From Ahrensia sp. (GTDB taxonomy: Bacteria > Pseudomonadota > Alphaproteobacteria > Rhizobiales > Rhizobiaceae), in the NCBI GenBank assembly GCA_002706335.1, contig PAKZ01000037.1, positions 62,001 to 126,000 on the forward strand: 64,000 nucleotides of DNA. Direction: 5' to 3'. Below are positions 9,907 through 18,673 of this stretch, one piece after another. Under the pieces are notes generated by a model. It was not told the origin of the DNA and did not search any database. It saw only the letters and a program-made list of their open reading frames with translations. Numbering within the stretch: position 1 is the stretch's first letter; every line of letters starts with the position of its first letter. The position numbers and the translations under genes are program-made.

Positions 9907-11870
9907 CAGAATGCCTGCCCGATACCTGCATAGACCGCGAAATTCGGATCGCCGGCCTTGTGATTGAGCGGAATCGCCACGTCGAGGCGCAGCGGACCAA
10001 GGCCCGTGTCGTAACGCAGGCCCAGGCCCGCGCCGACGCGAACGTCGCCCGAGAAATCCGGGAACGCGCCGCTGTTGACGTGGCCGACATCGGCAAAGCC
10101 GACGATGCCGATCGTGTCGGTAACGTCCTGCCGGATTTCCGCTGAAGCCTCGAACAGGGCCCGTCCGCCGGATGTGCCGCCCTGCACGGGCACGCCGATA
10201 CCGCGATAGGGATAGCCGCGCACGGAGGTGCCGCCGCCGGCCAGGAACAATTCGTCCTGTGGAATTTCGGAAATGGGCGCGCCGATAATCGTGCCGATTT
10301 TCAGCCGCCCCGCGAGGACAGTGCGTTCCTCCGGCCCGAGCGCGCGGTAGATACGGGCCTCCGCTTCGGCTTTGCCGACGGCGTTGCCGAACTCCCATTC
10401 GTAAAATGGTTTCGCCGCTGCGCGCAGATAAAGCCCGTCTTTCGTGTCGAGTTCGCTGTCGCGCGTGTCATATTCCACGCTCGCTTCCAGCCCGACAACG
10501 CCGAAATTGCGGCGGCCGAAGACGTCGTCATACTGGCCGTAACTGACATGACTTCCCAGTCCGAACGTGATTTCGTCGCTGTAGAAATGCGTGGCCGCAA
10601 CGGAGACTGAGCCCCGGTTCGTCGAATAGAGATCGAGCACCTTGTGCTCGAAAAACCCGCCTATGGCGATGTCCGTATCCGGCGTGAAACGTCCAGGCAG
10701 TGTCAGTTCCGCACCGAGGAAATAGTCGAGATCCTGAAATTCGGTCGTTGTGCCGAGACCCGCGATCCGCCCGTCGAAGCGCAAACGCTCCGCCCGGCCC
10801 CAGAGGTTGCGGTGCAGCCAGTATCCCTCCACCCCGGCGCCGTCGGCGGTTGAAACGGTTGCACCCAGCCCGATGCGCCGCAACTTCCTCTCCTGGACCG
10901 TGAGCATGAAAGGCAGCGTGCCGTCGCTATTGATCCGCTCGGCCTGTTTCAGCGAAACCGAGCTGAACACGCCGAGGCGCTGCAATCGTTTTTCCGCGCG
11001 TTTCAGATCGTCCGGATCGTATTCGCGTCCTGGGATCAGCCCTGTCTGACGCTGCACGAATTGTGCGCGCATGCGATCCGTGCCTTCGACCTCCACCGGT
11101 CCGTAAACGGCGCGTTGGCCCGGCTCTACCGTGAGGCGCACATTCAGTTCGCGGGTGTCGTGATTGGCTGTGACCTGCTGTTCGGCGATCTTGGCTTTCG
11201 CGTAGCCCTGCTGTTTCCAGGCTTCGACAACCAGCCGTCCGGCCTTCTTGACCGAGGTGGCATAGGCGGGGGCGCCGGTCATGAAGCCTTCGGCTTCCGG
11301 CTGGTCGACCCGGTCGTCGCGCGTTCTGGCAGGCGGGGCCTGGTTGACGATCTCCGTCCTGCCGAACTGGAATGGCGCCTCGGCATTCACCGTGATCGTC
11401 AGGTCGATATTGTCGGGCAACTCCGTGCCGGGGGGGATCGCCGAGATTTCACGACCGTTCCAGGCGATCGAGATCTCGGCGGCGTACCGTGCTTCATTGT
11501 AAAGAGCGGCAAGAATGCGCTTGTAGTCGCCTTTCGCGCGCGTCAGCAGTCCGGCGGAGCCGGCCGTTGCTTCGCGCCGCTCGCGCCACAGAAGCGATGC
11601 ATTCGCTACCGCCTTTTCGAGATCACGATCCGGCGCGCCCTCCGACAGGACGGTAAGCGTCGCCTCGTAGTGTTTAGGATCGATCGGGCCGTCCTCATCG
11701 CCGTTCTTGCAGGATCCGAATATGCATCGGCCGAACAGTTCGAAGGCGTGGGCATGGGACGGTACGAACGGGACGGAGCCGGCAGCCAGCAAGGCACACA
11801 AGCTTGCCGCGCGGCCAAGCCGCGCGCCTAATGCCCATTTCGGGGAAACCTTCCTGGCAATGACCTTCAC
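9906..11870 (-). CDS. tamA: Outer-membrane assembly protein TamA (Omp85 family)
   Basis: Seen: 654 aa with a signal peptide (about residues 1-42, cleavage near AHA), three POTRA-like segments (for example GRTEIVNQAPP, VYGPVEVEGTD and LGVFSSVSLKQAE) and a C-terminal 16-strand-type barrel. The barrel includes the Omp85 motif VRGYPYRGIG and ends in phenylalanine (YAGIGQAF), as outer-membrane barrels do. Known: TamA is the barrel partner of TamB. The residues after the signal peptide contain a short cysteine pair (GRCIFGSCKNG), unusual but seen in alphaproteobacterial homologues. It is the first gene of the tamA-tamB pair and overlaps tamB by one base. Confidence 0.93.
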   Translation of the reverse strand: MKVIARKVSPKWALGARLGRAASLCALLAAGSVPFVPSHAHAFELFGRCIFGSCKNGDEDGPIDPKHYEATLTVLSEGAPDRDLEKAVANASLLWRERREATAGSAGLLTRAKGDYKRILAALYNEARYAAEISIAWNGREISAIPPGTELPDNIDLTITVNAEAPFQFGRTEIVNQAPPARTRDDRVDQPEAEGFMTGAPAYATSVKKAGRLVVEAWKQQGYAKAKIAEQQVTANHDTRELNVRLTVEPGQRAVYGPVEVEGTDRMRAQFVQRQTGLIPGREYDPDDLKRAEKRLQRLGVFSSVSLKQAERINSDGTLPFMLTVQERKLRRIGLGATVSTADGAGVEGYWLHRNLWGRAERLRFDGRIAGLGTTTEFQDLDYFLGAELTLPGRFTPDTDIAIGGFFEHKVLDLYSTNRGSVSVAATHFYSDEITFGLGSHVSYGQYDDVFGRRNFGVVGLEASVEYDTRDSELDTKDGLYLRAAAKPFYEWEFGNAVGKAEAEARIYRALGPEERTVLAGRLKIGTIIGAPISEIPQDELFLAGGGTSVRGYPYRGIGVPVQGGTSGGRALFEASAEIRQDVTDTIGIVGFADVGHVNSGAFPDFSGDVRVGAGLGLRYDTGLGPLRLDVAIPLNHKAGDPNFAVYAGIGQAF

Positions 11871-12068
11871 AATGCCGCCTTAACGCCTTCTACGCTCACA
11901 TGACACCAACTTAGTGTCGAAAATCAGCAATCCGAGACCTTTCTTGGCCACCGCCGTCGCTTATGCGTTTCTTCCGGTTCGGATCGGACTTTGAACGTGA
12001 AGTATAATAGTTAAAGCATGATTCAAATATTCGGGATTGTTGAGGTTTTTGCCTCGTGACGAGAAACG

Positions 12069-12536
12069 TCACGAACTGACGGCGACAGTCCGGATGCGCT
12101 CCTGGAACTGCGAAAACGTGCCGTAGATCTCTTCGCGTCCCTCGCGATTGATTCGAAAACAGCCATTGCATTTGACCAGTTTGCCATGACCGTCGGGCGT
12201 CGTCAGCCGCAAAACGTAGCGGAAACCTGTCTTGCGGGTGGCGGCCTCCTCGATGCAGTTCATGACGAGTTCGCGGTCATCCGGGTGATAGAGGGATATC
12301 ATCCTGTTCAGATCCACGGCGCCTTCCCGGAAATTCATCCCGTGGATTTCGAACACGTCGCGGGTCCAGTAAACCATCCCCGTTTCGAGATCGATGCGCC
12401 AGGCGCCGTACAGGTCGAACTGGGACAGCGCATCGAGCAGGGACGCGTCTTCGAGGCCGATCTCGGCAAGGGATTGCTGCGCGCGCAGCGATTCCCTGAC
12501 CTCGAGGTGCAGTTGCGGATGAGCCGCTTTGATCAT
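12069..12536 (-). CDS. PAS-domain sensor protein
   Basis: Seen: 155 aa, almost entirely one PAS_3-type fold (residues about 40-150: YGAWRIDLETGMVYWT, then IHGMNF, ISLYHPDDRELV and FRINREGREEIYGTFSQF). There is no transmembrane segment and no kinase, cyclase or DNA-binding domain, so it is a stand-alone cytoplasmic sensor or adaptor. It starts 3 nt after the stop of the upstream LuxR-type regulator, so the two are co-transcribed and probably act in one signalling step. The ligand is unknown. Confidence 0.8.
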   Translation of the reverse strand: MIKAAHPQLHLEVRESLRAQQSLAEIGLEDASLLDALSQFDLYGAWRIDLETGMVYWTRDVFEIHGMNFREGAVDLNRMISLYHPDDRELVMNCIEEAATRKTGFRYVLRLTTPDGHGKLVKCNGCFRINREGREEIYGTFSQFQERIRTVAVSS

Positions 12537-12539
12537 GGT

Positions 12540-13280
12540 TCAGTCCACCAGTCCGGCGCGAATTGCGCGCGCGACCGCATGCGCCCGGTTGGTTGCGCCG
12601 AGCTTCTGGCATGCTGCGCTCAGATAGTGATTCACGGTGTGCTCGGACAGTTCGAGGATCGTGGCGATCTCGGAGCTCGTCTTCCCGCTGGCAGTCCAGT
12701 GCAGACATTCGCGCTCGCGCGCGCTCAGAGTCTGATCGGGGGTCGGCGCCGGTTTTTTGATTTCCGCGACCTTCTCGTAGATCAGGTTCGAGAGAAAGCT
12801 CAGTTCCATCAACTCCGTATTCGACGGTGTATCGCGCGAGCCGCTGAAGGACACCGCGCCTCGTTCTCCGGATGGTTCCTGGGCCGGGAAATAGACACCG
12901 CGATGAAAACCATAGGCTGCGAAAAGCGTCTCGATTTCGTCTTCCCGTCCGTCCGCCCGGTTCCGGTTCACATCTTCCAGTCGCCAGACGAAGGGTTTCG
13001 TGCTCCGACGCAATGCGCTGATCACCGGGCTGTGCTCCAGCAGGCCAAGCTGATCGTAGCTGTTGATCAGATCCGGCGGCCAGTTGCTGATGATGTAAAG
13101 AGACGCCAGGGCCCGTTCGTCCGCGCTCGGCAGGCGCATGATAGAGAAGTACTGGAAATCGTAGGATTTCGCGATTTCACGTGTCAGGCGGAGGATGTCA
13201 TAGCTCGTCTTGCAATCTGCAATTCGGTCGACGAACCCTGTACCGGCTTCATCGTTAAGCGGAGCGGCGGTCTGCGCCAT
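12540..13280 (-). CDS. LuxR-family regulator with autoinducer-binding-like domain (LuxR solo)
   Basis: Seen: 246 aa; an N-terminal autoinducer-binding-like domain (about 20-165) and a C-terminal GerE/LuxR helix-turn-helix (LSARERECLHWTASGKTSSE, then IATILELSEHTVNHYLSAAC). In the ligand pocket region the usual aspartate-proline-valine is SPV (LLEHSPVISALRR), so the Asp that contacts the acyl-homoserine-lactone amide appears to be serine. No luxI homologue is in the window. Inferred: a LuxR solo answering a non-AHL ligand or working with the PAS protein 3 nt downstream. The DNA-binding half is certain; ligand and targets are unknown. Confidence 0.85.
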   Translation of the reverse strand: MAQTAAPLNDEAGTGFVDRIADCKTSYDILRLTREIAKSYDFQYFSIMRLPSADERALASLYIISNWPPDLINSYDQLGLLEHSPVISALRRSTKPFVWRLEDVNRNRADGREDEIETLFAAYGFHRGVYFPAQEPSGERGAVSFSGSRDTPSNTELMELSFLSNLIYEKVAEIKKPAPTPDQTLSARERECLHWTASGKTSSEIATILELSEHTVNHYLSAACQKLGATNRAHAVARAIRAGLVD

Positions 13281-13487
13281 TTTCTCGATTGTCCGTTGTT
13301 AATCAATCGTGCCGAAAACCGGAACGGATTGACTGGTCTTAATAGGGGGTTGTCGTTTTCAGTTCGAGAGAGGTTACGATTGGCCCACGCTCACAAAGGG
13401 CAGGGCGTCCGAAACGCTGGCGGCTTTCGCAAAAATCGCCAAATACAACCGGTATCGCGGCGGCGTTAGTTACAAATTATGTCAAAA

Positions 13488-13763
13488 TCATGGCTGATCT
13501 GCGACAAATTCCAGGCCTGCGAAGTCTCCGCGACGCCAGCGGCAGATTGCCTGTTGATAAAGCAACTTGTCCGGTATGGAAAGCACGAATGATCTTGGCA
13601 TCCATGCATCGCGGGGGAGCTGAATCTTGGCGCCGCCGCCGGAGAGATCCTTGACGATTGCGTGGATCGTTACATTCGCCCCGATCTTTATCTCGGCCAA
13701 GTGCGAACATCGAGTTCGATTGGAAAGGCGCCTTTCGACTGGCGTTCTGGCGGGTTCCATCGA
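13488..13763 (-). CDS. PilZ-domain protein (c-di-GMP binding)
   Basis: Seen: 91 aa from ATG 13763. The two halves of the PilZ c-di-GMP motif are present: RRLSNRTR near the N-terminus (RxxxR) and DLSGGGAKI (D/NxSxxG) about 30 residues later. The rest is the small beta-barrel (ICRWRRGDFAGLEF). There is no fused effector domain, so it should be a stand-alone c-di-GMP receptor acting on a partner. A start five codons upstream is possible. It stands alone between the luxR promoter region and tRNA-Pro. Confidence 0.85.
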   Translation of the reverse strand, partial: SMEPARTPVERRLSNRTRCSHLAEIKIGANVTIHAIVKDLSGGGAKIQLPRDAWMPRSFVLSIPDKLLYQQAICRWRRGDFAGLEFVADQP

Positions 13764-14038
13764 CTTCCCCTCTGTCAATTCCCTGATGCAAGGAAAGCAA
13801 AACCGCGGTGCTGTGGATATCCCGCAATTTGCGCCTGCTTTTTCTGGGGAATGCGGGAGAGAGGATTTTTAACGTTTACACAGTTCGCGTTCGCGACAGC
13901 GATGCTCCGCGAGTTTGATGAATGCCGGAAAAGGGGGGCTGCGCCGGCCTCCCGTTTCGATCGTCCGCGTTCCTGCGACAGGGCGCAGACCTCTCCACGC
14001 GTGGAGGCGGGCAAATATCTCTGGAGTTTTTGAGGAAG

Positions 14039-14115
14039 TGGTCGGAGTGGCAGGATTTGAACCTGCGACCCCCTCGTCCCGAACGAGGTGCGCTACCAGG
14101 CTGCGCTACACTCCG
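14039..14115 (-). tRNA. tRNA-Pro (CGG anticodon)
   Basis: Read on the minus strand, the acceptor stem CGGAGTG pairs with CACTCCG, followed by discriminator A and an encoded CCA (14041-14039). The D-arm (GCGCAGCCTGGTAGCGC), the anticodon stem-loop CCTCG-TTCGGGA-CGAGG and the T-arm with GGTTCAAATCC are all intact. The anticodon CGG decodes CCG. Length is 77 nt including CCA. No integrase or repeated 3' end is adjacent, so it does not look like a used attachment site. Confidence 0.96.
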
Positions 14116-14291
14116 CGACCAACGGAGGCGGTCTATAGCGCCCGACACTTGTTCCCGCAAGTGCGCGATATCGATTCTTTGAGAGAAATGCGGGAGGCCT
14201 CGCATCGCCTGTACATGGCGGCCCCCTCGGCTTAGAGGTTTGCGGGACCGTCAGGCGATTCATCCTCAAACGGACAGGGGGCAACCTTTCG

Positions 14292-15806
14292 ATGAAACCG
14301 CGCGCAGATCTCAAGCCGAACACCTTTGCGTTCGAAACGGAGCCCCTGGTGAAACCGACCGGTTTCCGGGAGTATGACGCGCGCTGGTGGTTCGGCCACC
14401 CGGCGTCCGACAAGGCTCCGGAACTGAACCTGCTCGGCGTCCAGGCGCTCGGCATGGGGCTCGGCACGCTGATCCGGCGGCTTGGCGCGGGCCCGAAGAT
14501 CGTGGTGGGCCACGATTTCCGCTTCTATTCCCTGTCGATCAAGCTGGCGCTGACGCAAGGCCTCATGGCCGCGGGCGCCGACGTGAAGGATATCGGCCTG
14601 GCTCTGTCGCCGATGGCCTATTTCGCGCAATTCGCGCTCGACGCCCCGTCCGTGGCGATGGTGACCGCGTCCCATAACGAAAACGGCTGGACCGGCGTCA
14701 AGATGGGATGCGAGCGCCCGCTGACCTTCGGTCCGGACGAAATGGCGCAGCTGCGCGACATCGTGCTCGGCGGCGATTTCGACCTGAGGGGCGGCGGCTC
14801 CTACGAGGCCGTGGCGGATTTCCGCGCCCGCTACATTGATGATCTGACGCAGGGCGTTTCGCTGTCCCGCAAACTGAAGGTCGTCGCGGCCTGCGGAAAC
14901 GGCACGGCCGGGGCTTTCGCGCCCGAAGTGCTGGAAAGGATCGGCTGCGAGGTCATCCCGCTGGATGTCGATCTCGACTACACCTTCCCGCGCTACAACC
15001 CGAACCCGGAAGACATGGAAATGCTCCACGCCATCCGCGACAAGGTGCTCGAGACCGGGGCGGATGTCGGCCTCGGTCTCGACGGCGACGGCGATCGCTG
15101 CGGCGTTGTCGACAACGAGGGCAGCGAGATCTTCGCCGACAAGGTCGGCGTCATGCTGGCGCGCGACATCTCCTCGCTGCATGAGAACGCGAAATTCGTC
15201 GTCGACGTGAAATCGACCGGCCTGTTCATGACCGATCCGGTGTTGCAGGCCAACGGCGCCGAAACCGACTACTGGAAGACCGGCCATTCCTACATCAAGC
15301 GCCGCGTCGCCGAACTCGGCGCGATCGCGGGTTTCGAGAAATCCGGCCATTTCTTCTTCAATCCGCCGATCGGCCGCGGCTACGATGACGGCCTGGTCAC
15401 GGCGATCGCGGTCTGCCGGATGCTCGACCGCAATCCGGACAGGTCGATGGCCGACGTCTACCGCGCGCTGCCGCTGACCCACGGATCGCCGACCATGTCG
15501 CCGCATTGTCCCGACGAGGTGAAATACGATGTCATCGCGCGCGTGGTCGAGCGCTTCACCGCGATGCGCGACGCCGGCGAGACGGTGGCCGGCCATCCGA
15601 TCGCCGATCTCGTCACGGTCAACGGCGTGCGCGTGGTCGCCGACGACGGCACCTGGGGGCTGGTCCGGGCATCGTCCAACAAGCCGGAACTCGTCGTCGT
15701 GGTCGAAAGTCCGGTGTCGGAGGAGCGCAAGCTCGACATGTTCCGCGCCGTCGACGCCATCCTGCGCGAAAACGGCGAGGTCGGCGACTACAACCAGTCG
15801 ATCTGA
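14292..15806 (+). CDS. Phosphomannomutase/phosphoglucomutase family phosphohexomutase
   Basis: Interconverts hexose 1- and 6-phosphates, most likely mannose, for GDP-mannose and surface polysaccharide synthesis. Seen: 504 aa with the four alpha-D-phosphohexomutase signatures: catalytic serine loop TASHNENGWTGVKMG, metal loop GLDGDGDRCGVVD, sugar-binding EKSGHFFF and phosphate-binding RASSNKPEL. The length and the early YDARWWFG segment resemble rhizobial ManB/CpsG/NoeK-type enzymes; a phosphoglucomutase role cannot be excluded from sequence. It is convergent with the DUF3750 gene (12-nt gap). Confidence 0.88.
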   Translation: MKPRADLKPNTFAFETEPLVKPTGFREYDARWWFGHPASDKAPELNLLGVQALGMGLGTLIRRLGAGPKIVVGHDFRFYSLSIKLALTQGLMAAGADVKDIGLALSPMAYFAQFALDAPSVAMVTASHNENGWTGVKMGCERPLTFGPDEMAQLRDIVLGGDFDLRGGGSYEAVADFRARYIDDLTQGVSLSRKLKVVAACGNGTAGAFAPEVLERIGCEVIPLDVDLDYTFPRYNPNPEDMEMLHAIRDKVLETGADVGLGLDGDGDRCGVVDNEGSEIFADKVGVMLARDISSLHENAKFVVDVKSTGLFMTDPVLQANGAETDYWKTGHSYIKRRVAELGAIAGFEKSGHFFFNPPIGRGYDDGLVTAIAVCRMLDRNPDRSMADVYRALPLTHGSPTMSPHCPDEVKYDVIARVVERFTAMRDAGETVAGHPIADLVTVNGVRVVADDGTWGLVRASSNKPELVVVVESPVSEERKLDMFRAVDAILRENGEVGDYNQSI

Positions 15807-15818
15807 ACCTGAAATGCG

Positions 15819-16556
15819 CTAGATCCCGACGCGCCCGATCGCCGGGATTTTCAGCGCCGGATGCAGGAAGTCGACCCCCGCGGTCTGGCCGAGCAGATGG
15901 ATTTCGAACCCGCTGCGCAGGCCCGCCGACAGGCCGACAAGCCCGAACAGCGAAAAATGCACGTCGCGGCCGTCCGGATCGACCGCGAACCACGTGCCGC
16001 CGGCAAGATAGTCGCGTCCGACGGCGTTGGGCGGCAGCACGGCGTCGATATCCGGCACTTCCCGCATCACATGGGCGACGAAGCTGTTCGAGTTCGGGCC
16101 CGGCCAGATCCGGTAGTCGCCGCGATGGCTGAACGGATAGCTGGCGATCGCCGCGCGGATTTTCGGCATCGCCGCCTCGGCGTTCTGACCGGTCAGTTTC
16201 GCAACGACCCAGGGCCGGTTCGAATACCAGGCCGCGTCGGCGTCATAGGCGTCCCGGCGGATCGGAGTGCCCCAACCGACTTTTTCATAGCGCTCGTAAC
16301 GGTTTGCGCCAGGTTCTTTCAGAACGATCCAGCTGTGAACCGCGAACGCGCCCTTGAAGCCGCCCGTCCGCGCCGCCAGCACATAGATCGCCGCATCCGG
16401 CTCCTGTTCGGGAGAGGGGAGGAGGCCGGACGAGGACCAGTTGGCGCTGCGCCACGAGGTCGGCCGGTCGACTGTCGCCCACCAGCCGGCCGCCGCCGCC
16501 ATCGGCACGAGGAAAACCAGCGTGATGAAAATCGTTGCGATCCGCAGGTAGCGCAT
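15819..16556 (-). CDS. DUF3750 family protein
   Basis: Seen: 245 aa with an N-terminal hydrophobic segment (IFITLVFLVPMAAAAGWWA), probably a membrane anchor or signal peptide, then a globular domain with HSWIVLKEPG, RPWVVAKLTG and GPNSNSFVAHVMRE, the conserved blocks of DUF3750. A cysteine-free NSNSFV with upstream HSWIV loosely recalls amidase-like folds, but no function is established. It lies 110 nt downstream of the TIGR03808-type gene on the same strand and may be co-transcribed with it. Confidence 0.8.
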   Translation of the reverse strand: MRYLRIATIFITLVFLVPMAAAAGWWATVDRPTSWRSANWSSSGLLPSPEQEPDAAIYVLAARTGGFKGAFAVHSWIVLKEPGANRYERYEKVGWGTPIRRDAYDADAAWYSNRPWVVAKLTGQNAEAAMPKIRAAIASYPFSHRGDYRIWPGPNSNSFVAHVMREVPDIDAVLPPNAVGRDYLAGGTWFAVDPDGRDVHFSLFGLVGLSAGLRSGFEIHLLGQTAGVDFLHPALKIPAIGRVGI

Positions 16557-16669
16557 CCGGTCGTGCCCGTTTGTTTTGCTTCTCCGCCGCAGCCGGTCCG
16601 GCTGGCGGTCGTCTCAATCCTCATTTGCGAATACGGCGAAGAGACGGCCTTGGATCGCCGCTGTCGCGC

Positions 16670-18040
16670 TTATCCGCCGCTCGAAAGATTGTCCGACAGC
16701 GTGATGTTGGCCGGCGCCGCCGCCGGATCGGCCAGCAGGTCCGGCGCGACGGCTTTCGCCCAGGCATGGGCCTGGATGCCGGTTTCGCGCGCCGCGATAA
16801 GATTGCCGCGGATCAGCGCCCGCCCGGCGCCGTCGGCCGCCGATACGCCGATCCCGATGCGGGCATCGCGGATCGTGTTCGATGCGACAACCACATCGCG
16901 CAGGAACGGGCCCCATCCGGCATTGATGCCGTAAAGCGGCGCACTTTCGACCAGATTGCCGGTGACGACAGCGTCCGCCTCGACGCCGATCCCGGTCCCG
17001 AACCCGGGAAAACCGGGGTCATACGGGCCATCCGCGTGCAGGTTTCGCACGATATTGCCGCTGATCGTCGCGCCGTGGCCTCCGTGATCGAGATTGGGTG
17101 CGGAAATACCGTTCGCCGCCCCTTCGACGATATTGTCGGAAATCAGCGCGTTCGCGAAAGCGAATTCCGCATAGATCGCGGTCTCGCCGCTGTCGCGACA
17201 GACATTGCCGGTCACCTGCATGTTGCGCACCGTGTTGCCGCGAATGGCGGAAAATGCGCTGCCGGAGATGACATTGTTGGCGACGATCGTATCGTCGGCG
17301 CGGAACAGGTTGATCCCGTTGCCCCACTGGCCGGTCCCGCCATTGGCCGCGCCGATCTCGGAAATGCTGTTCCCGGTGATCACGGCCCCGTCACGCCCCG
17401 GCTCGCTGCGATAAACGAGAATGCCGCCATTTGCGCAACGCCGAACCGTGTTGCCGTCGATCCGCAGCCCTTCGGAATCGCGGCCGAAAATGGCGACACC
17501 GGAGGCGTCGGTAACGCTGTTGCGCATCAGCGCTGCGGAACTGCGCTCCAGATGAATGGCGGCCACGCCGGCATTCTCGAAACTGCATTCTTCCGCAGTG
17601 AAGCCGGTCGTATCGCGGAGCTCCAGAAGCCCCTGATCTCCGTCCGCCGGACGCCCCGCTGCATCGACCGAAAGGCCGCGCAGCGTGATCGCCGTTGCTT
17701 GCGACGCGGAAAGGAGAGGGCCCGTTCCGGCATGCACAAGCCGCGTGCGGCCGGGAATTCCCTCGATCAGCAGGCCGTCAGGCAATTCGATGCCGGCGAG
17801 AACATAAATCCCGCCAGGCAGGAAGAGAGCGTTGCCTTCGGCGGCGACCGTTTCCAGCATGGCCTGGAAGGCCGCGGTCTGGTCGATATCGGTATCCGGC
17901 GCCACGCCGAATTCCAGGGCGTTTCGCGTGCCGCGCAGTCCGGAGCCGAGGAGAGGGCGCGTCTGTGCCCGCACAGAAAAGGGTGTCGCCGCGCCAAGGG
18001 CGGCTGTGCCGGCATGGGTAAGAAAAAGGCGTCGCTTCAT
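16670..18040 (-). CDS. Tat-exported parallel beta-helix repeat protein (TIGR03808-type)
   Basis: Seen: 456 aa from ATG 18040, with GGGAGCG about 7 nt upstream. A twin-arginine signal (KRRLFLTHAGTAALG, cleavage near VRAQ) precedes a pectate-lyase-like repeat region rich in short asparagine/glycine turns (IDGNTVRR, ITGNSISE, VANNVISG, VTGNVCRD, ISGNIVRN), the pattern of a right-handed parallel beta-helix. Known: matching proteins are the Tat-secreted TIGR03808 family of Rhizobiales, function unknown; beta-helices often bind or cleave polysaccharide. The open frame extends upstream to 18139, but that part overlaps a terminator and is not coding. Confidence 0.85.
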   Translation of the reverse strand: MKRRLFLTHAGTAALGAATPFSVRAQTRPLLGSGLRGTRNALEFGVAPDTDIDQTAAFQAMLETVAAEGNALFLPGGIYVLAGIELPDGLLIEGIPGRTRLVHAGTGPLLSASQATAITLRGLSVDAAGRPADGDQGLLELRDTTGFTAEECSFENAGVAAIHLERSSAALMRNSVTDASGVAIFGRDSEGLRIDGNTVRRCANGGILVYRSEPGRDGAVITGNSISEIGAANGGTGQWGNGINLFRADDTIVANNVISGSAFSAIRGNTVRNMQVTGNVCRDSGETAIYAEFAFANALISDNIVEGAANGISAPNLDHGGHGATISGNIVRNLHADGPYDPGFPGFGTGIGVEADAVVTGNLVESAPLYGINAGWGPFLRDVVVASNTIRDARIGIGVSAADGAGRALIRGNLIAARETGIQAHAWAKAVAPDLLADPAAAPANITLSDNLSSGG

Positions 18041-18085
18041 CGATTCGCTCCCGAGCGAAGGATGAGAGCATTGGTTGCGCGGCGC

Positions 18086-18115
18086 AAAACAAAAAGCCCG
18101 GCCGTTGGGCCGGGC
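18086..18115 (-). terminator. Rho-independent terminator of the downstream-facing small helical protein gene
   Basis: A perfect 8-bp stem GCCCGGCC/GGCCGGGC (18096-18103 and 18108-18115) with a 4-nt loop, followed on the minus strand by a TTTTT run and a further TTTT. It sits between the 18140-18499 gene and the Tat-exported protein gene, so the two are separate transcription units. Confidence 0.85.
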
Positions 18116-18139
18116 ATAGTCAGGCAATCGCGAATTCAA

Positions 18140-18499
18140 TCAGACGAACTGGCTCAGGCCGGGAATGGCGGCGATCACGTTGTCGACAGGGCCGTCGCCG
18201 GCCTTTTCCTTGGCGAAGTCGACGGTCTGCTTGGAAACGCCGCTGATCTCGCCCATGCCGAGCCCGAGGCCCATCAGGGCGGAGCCAAGCCCCATCACGC
18301 CACCGCCGAACATACCGCCGCCGACTTCCGGGGCATTGTCGATAAGATCCTGCGCGCCCGGCATCGCCGCAAGCATTTCACTGATCTTGTCGTTGGGCCC
18401 TTCCTTCTGGAGGAAGCCAAGGATCATGCCGACGGCCTTCCTGGCGACGTCGGCGTCAATTCCGACAGAATCTGTAATGCGGGAGATGAGTTCGTCCAT
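18140..18499 (-). CDS. Small helical protein, DUF2267/DUF937-like, rhizobial
   Basis: Seen: 119 aa from ATG 18499 (GGAGC 7 nt upstream; a TTG four codons earlier overlaps this ribosome site). The N-terminal helical part MDELISRITDSVGID with AVGMILGFLQKEG is followed by a glycine-rich centre (GGGMFGGGVMGLGSALMG) and ends GLSQFV. It has no signal peptide. The sequence resembles small conserved rhizobial proteins of unknown function; assignment to a numbered family is tentative. It is a single gene with its own terminator, divergent from the HerA-like ATPase. Confidence 0.72.
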   Translation of the reverse strand: MDELISRITDSVGIDADVARKAVGMILGFLQKEGPNDKISEMLAAMPGAQDLIDNAPEVGGGMFGGGVMGLGSALMGLGLGMGEISGVSKQTVDFAKEKAGDGPVDNVIAAIPGLSQFV

Positions 18500-18673
18500 G
18501 TCTTGCTCCAAATTTTGACGTTTACGTAATATGAATAACTGTCGAGGCCGTAAAGACTATTGTTCCGCGCTGGCCCTCTTTTTTCCCGCCCGAACCGCTT
18601 TTCCCCGCCATTGCCGATTTTTGCCTCGCCGACTATACGCGGATATCACCGATGAAACGGAACGAGGCCGTCA

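Noticed and set aside
9907-10398. Upstream extension of tamB by about 160 codons
   Set aside because: The extra residues are Arg-rich and lie inside tamA; the TGATG overlap and the membrane anchor fix the start at 9906.
14039-14115. tRNA-Pro as attachment site for the downstream region
   Set aside because: No integrase and no second copy of the tRNA 3' end was seen nearby.
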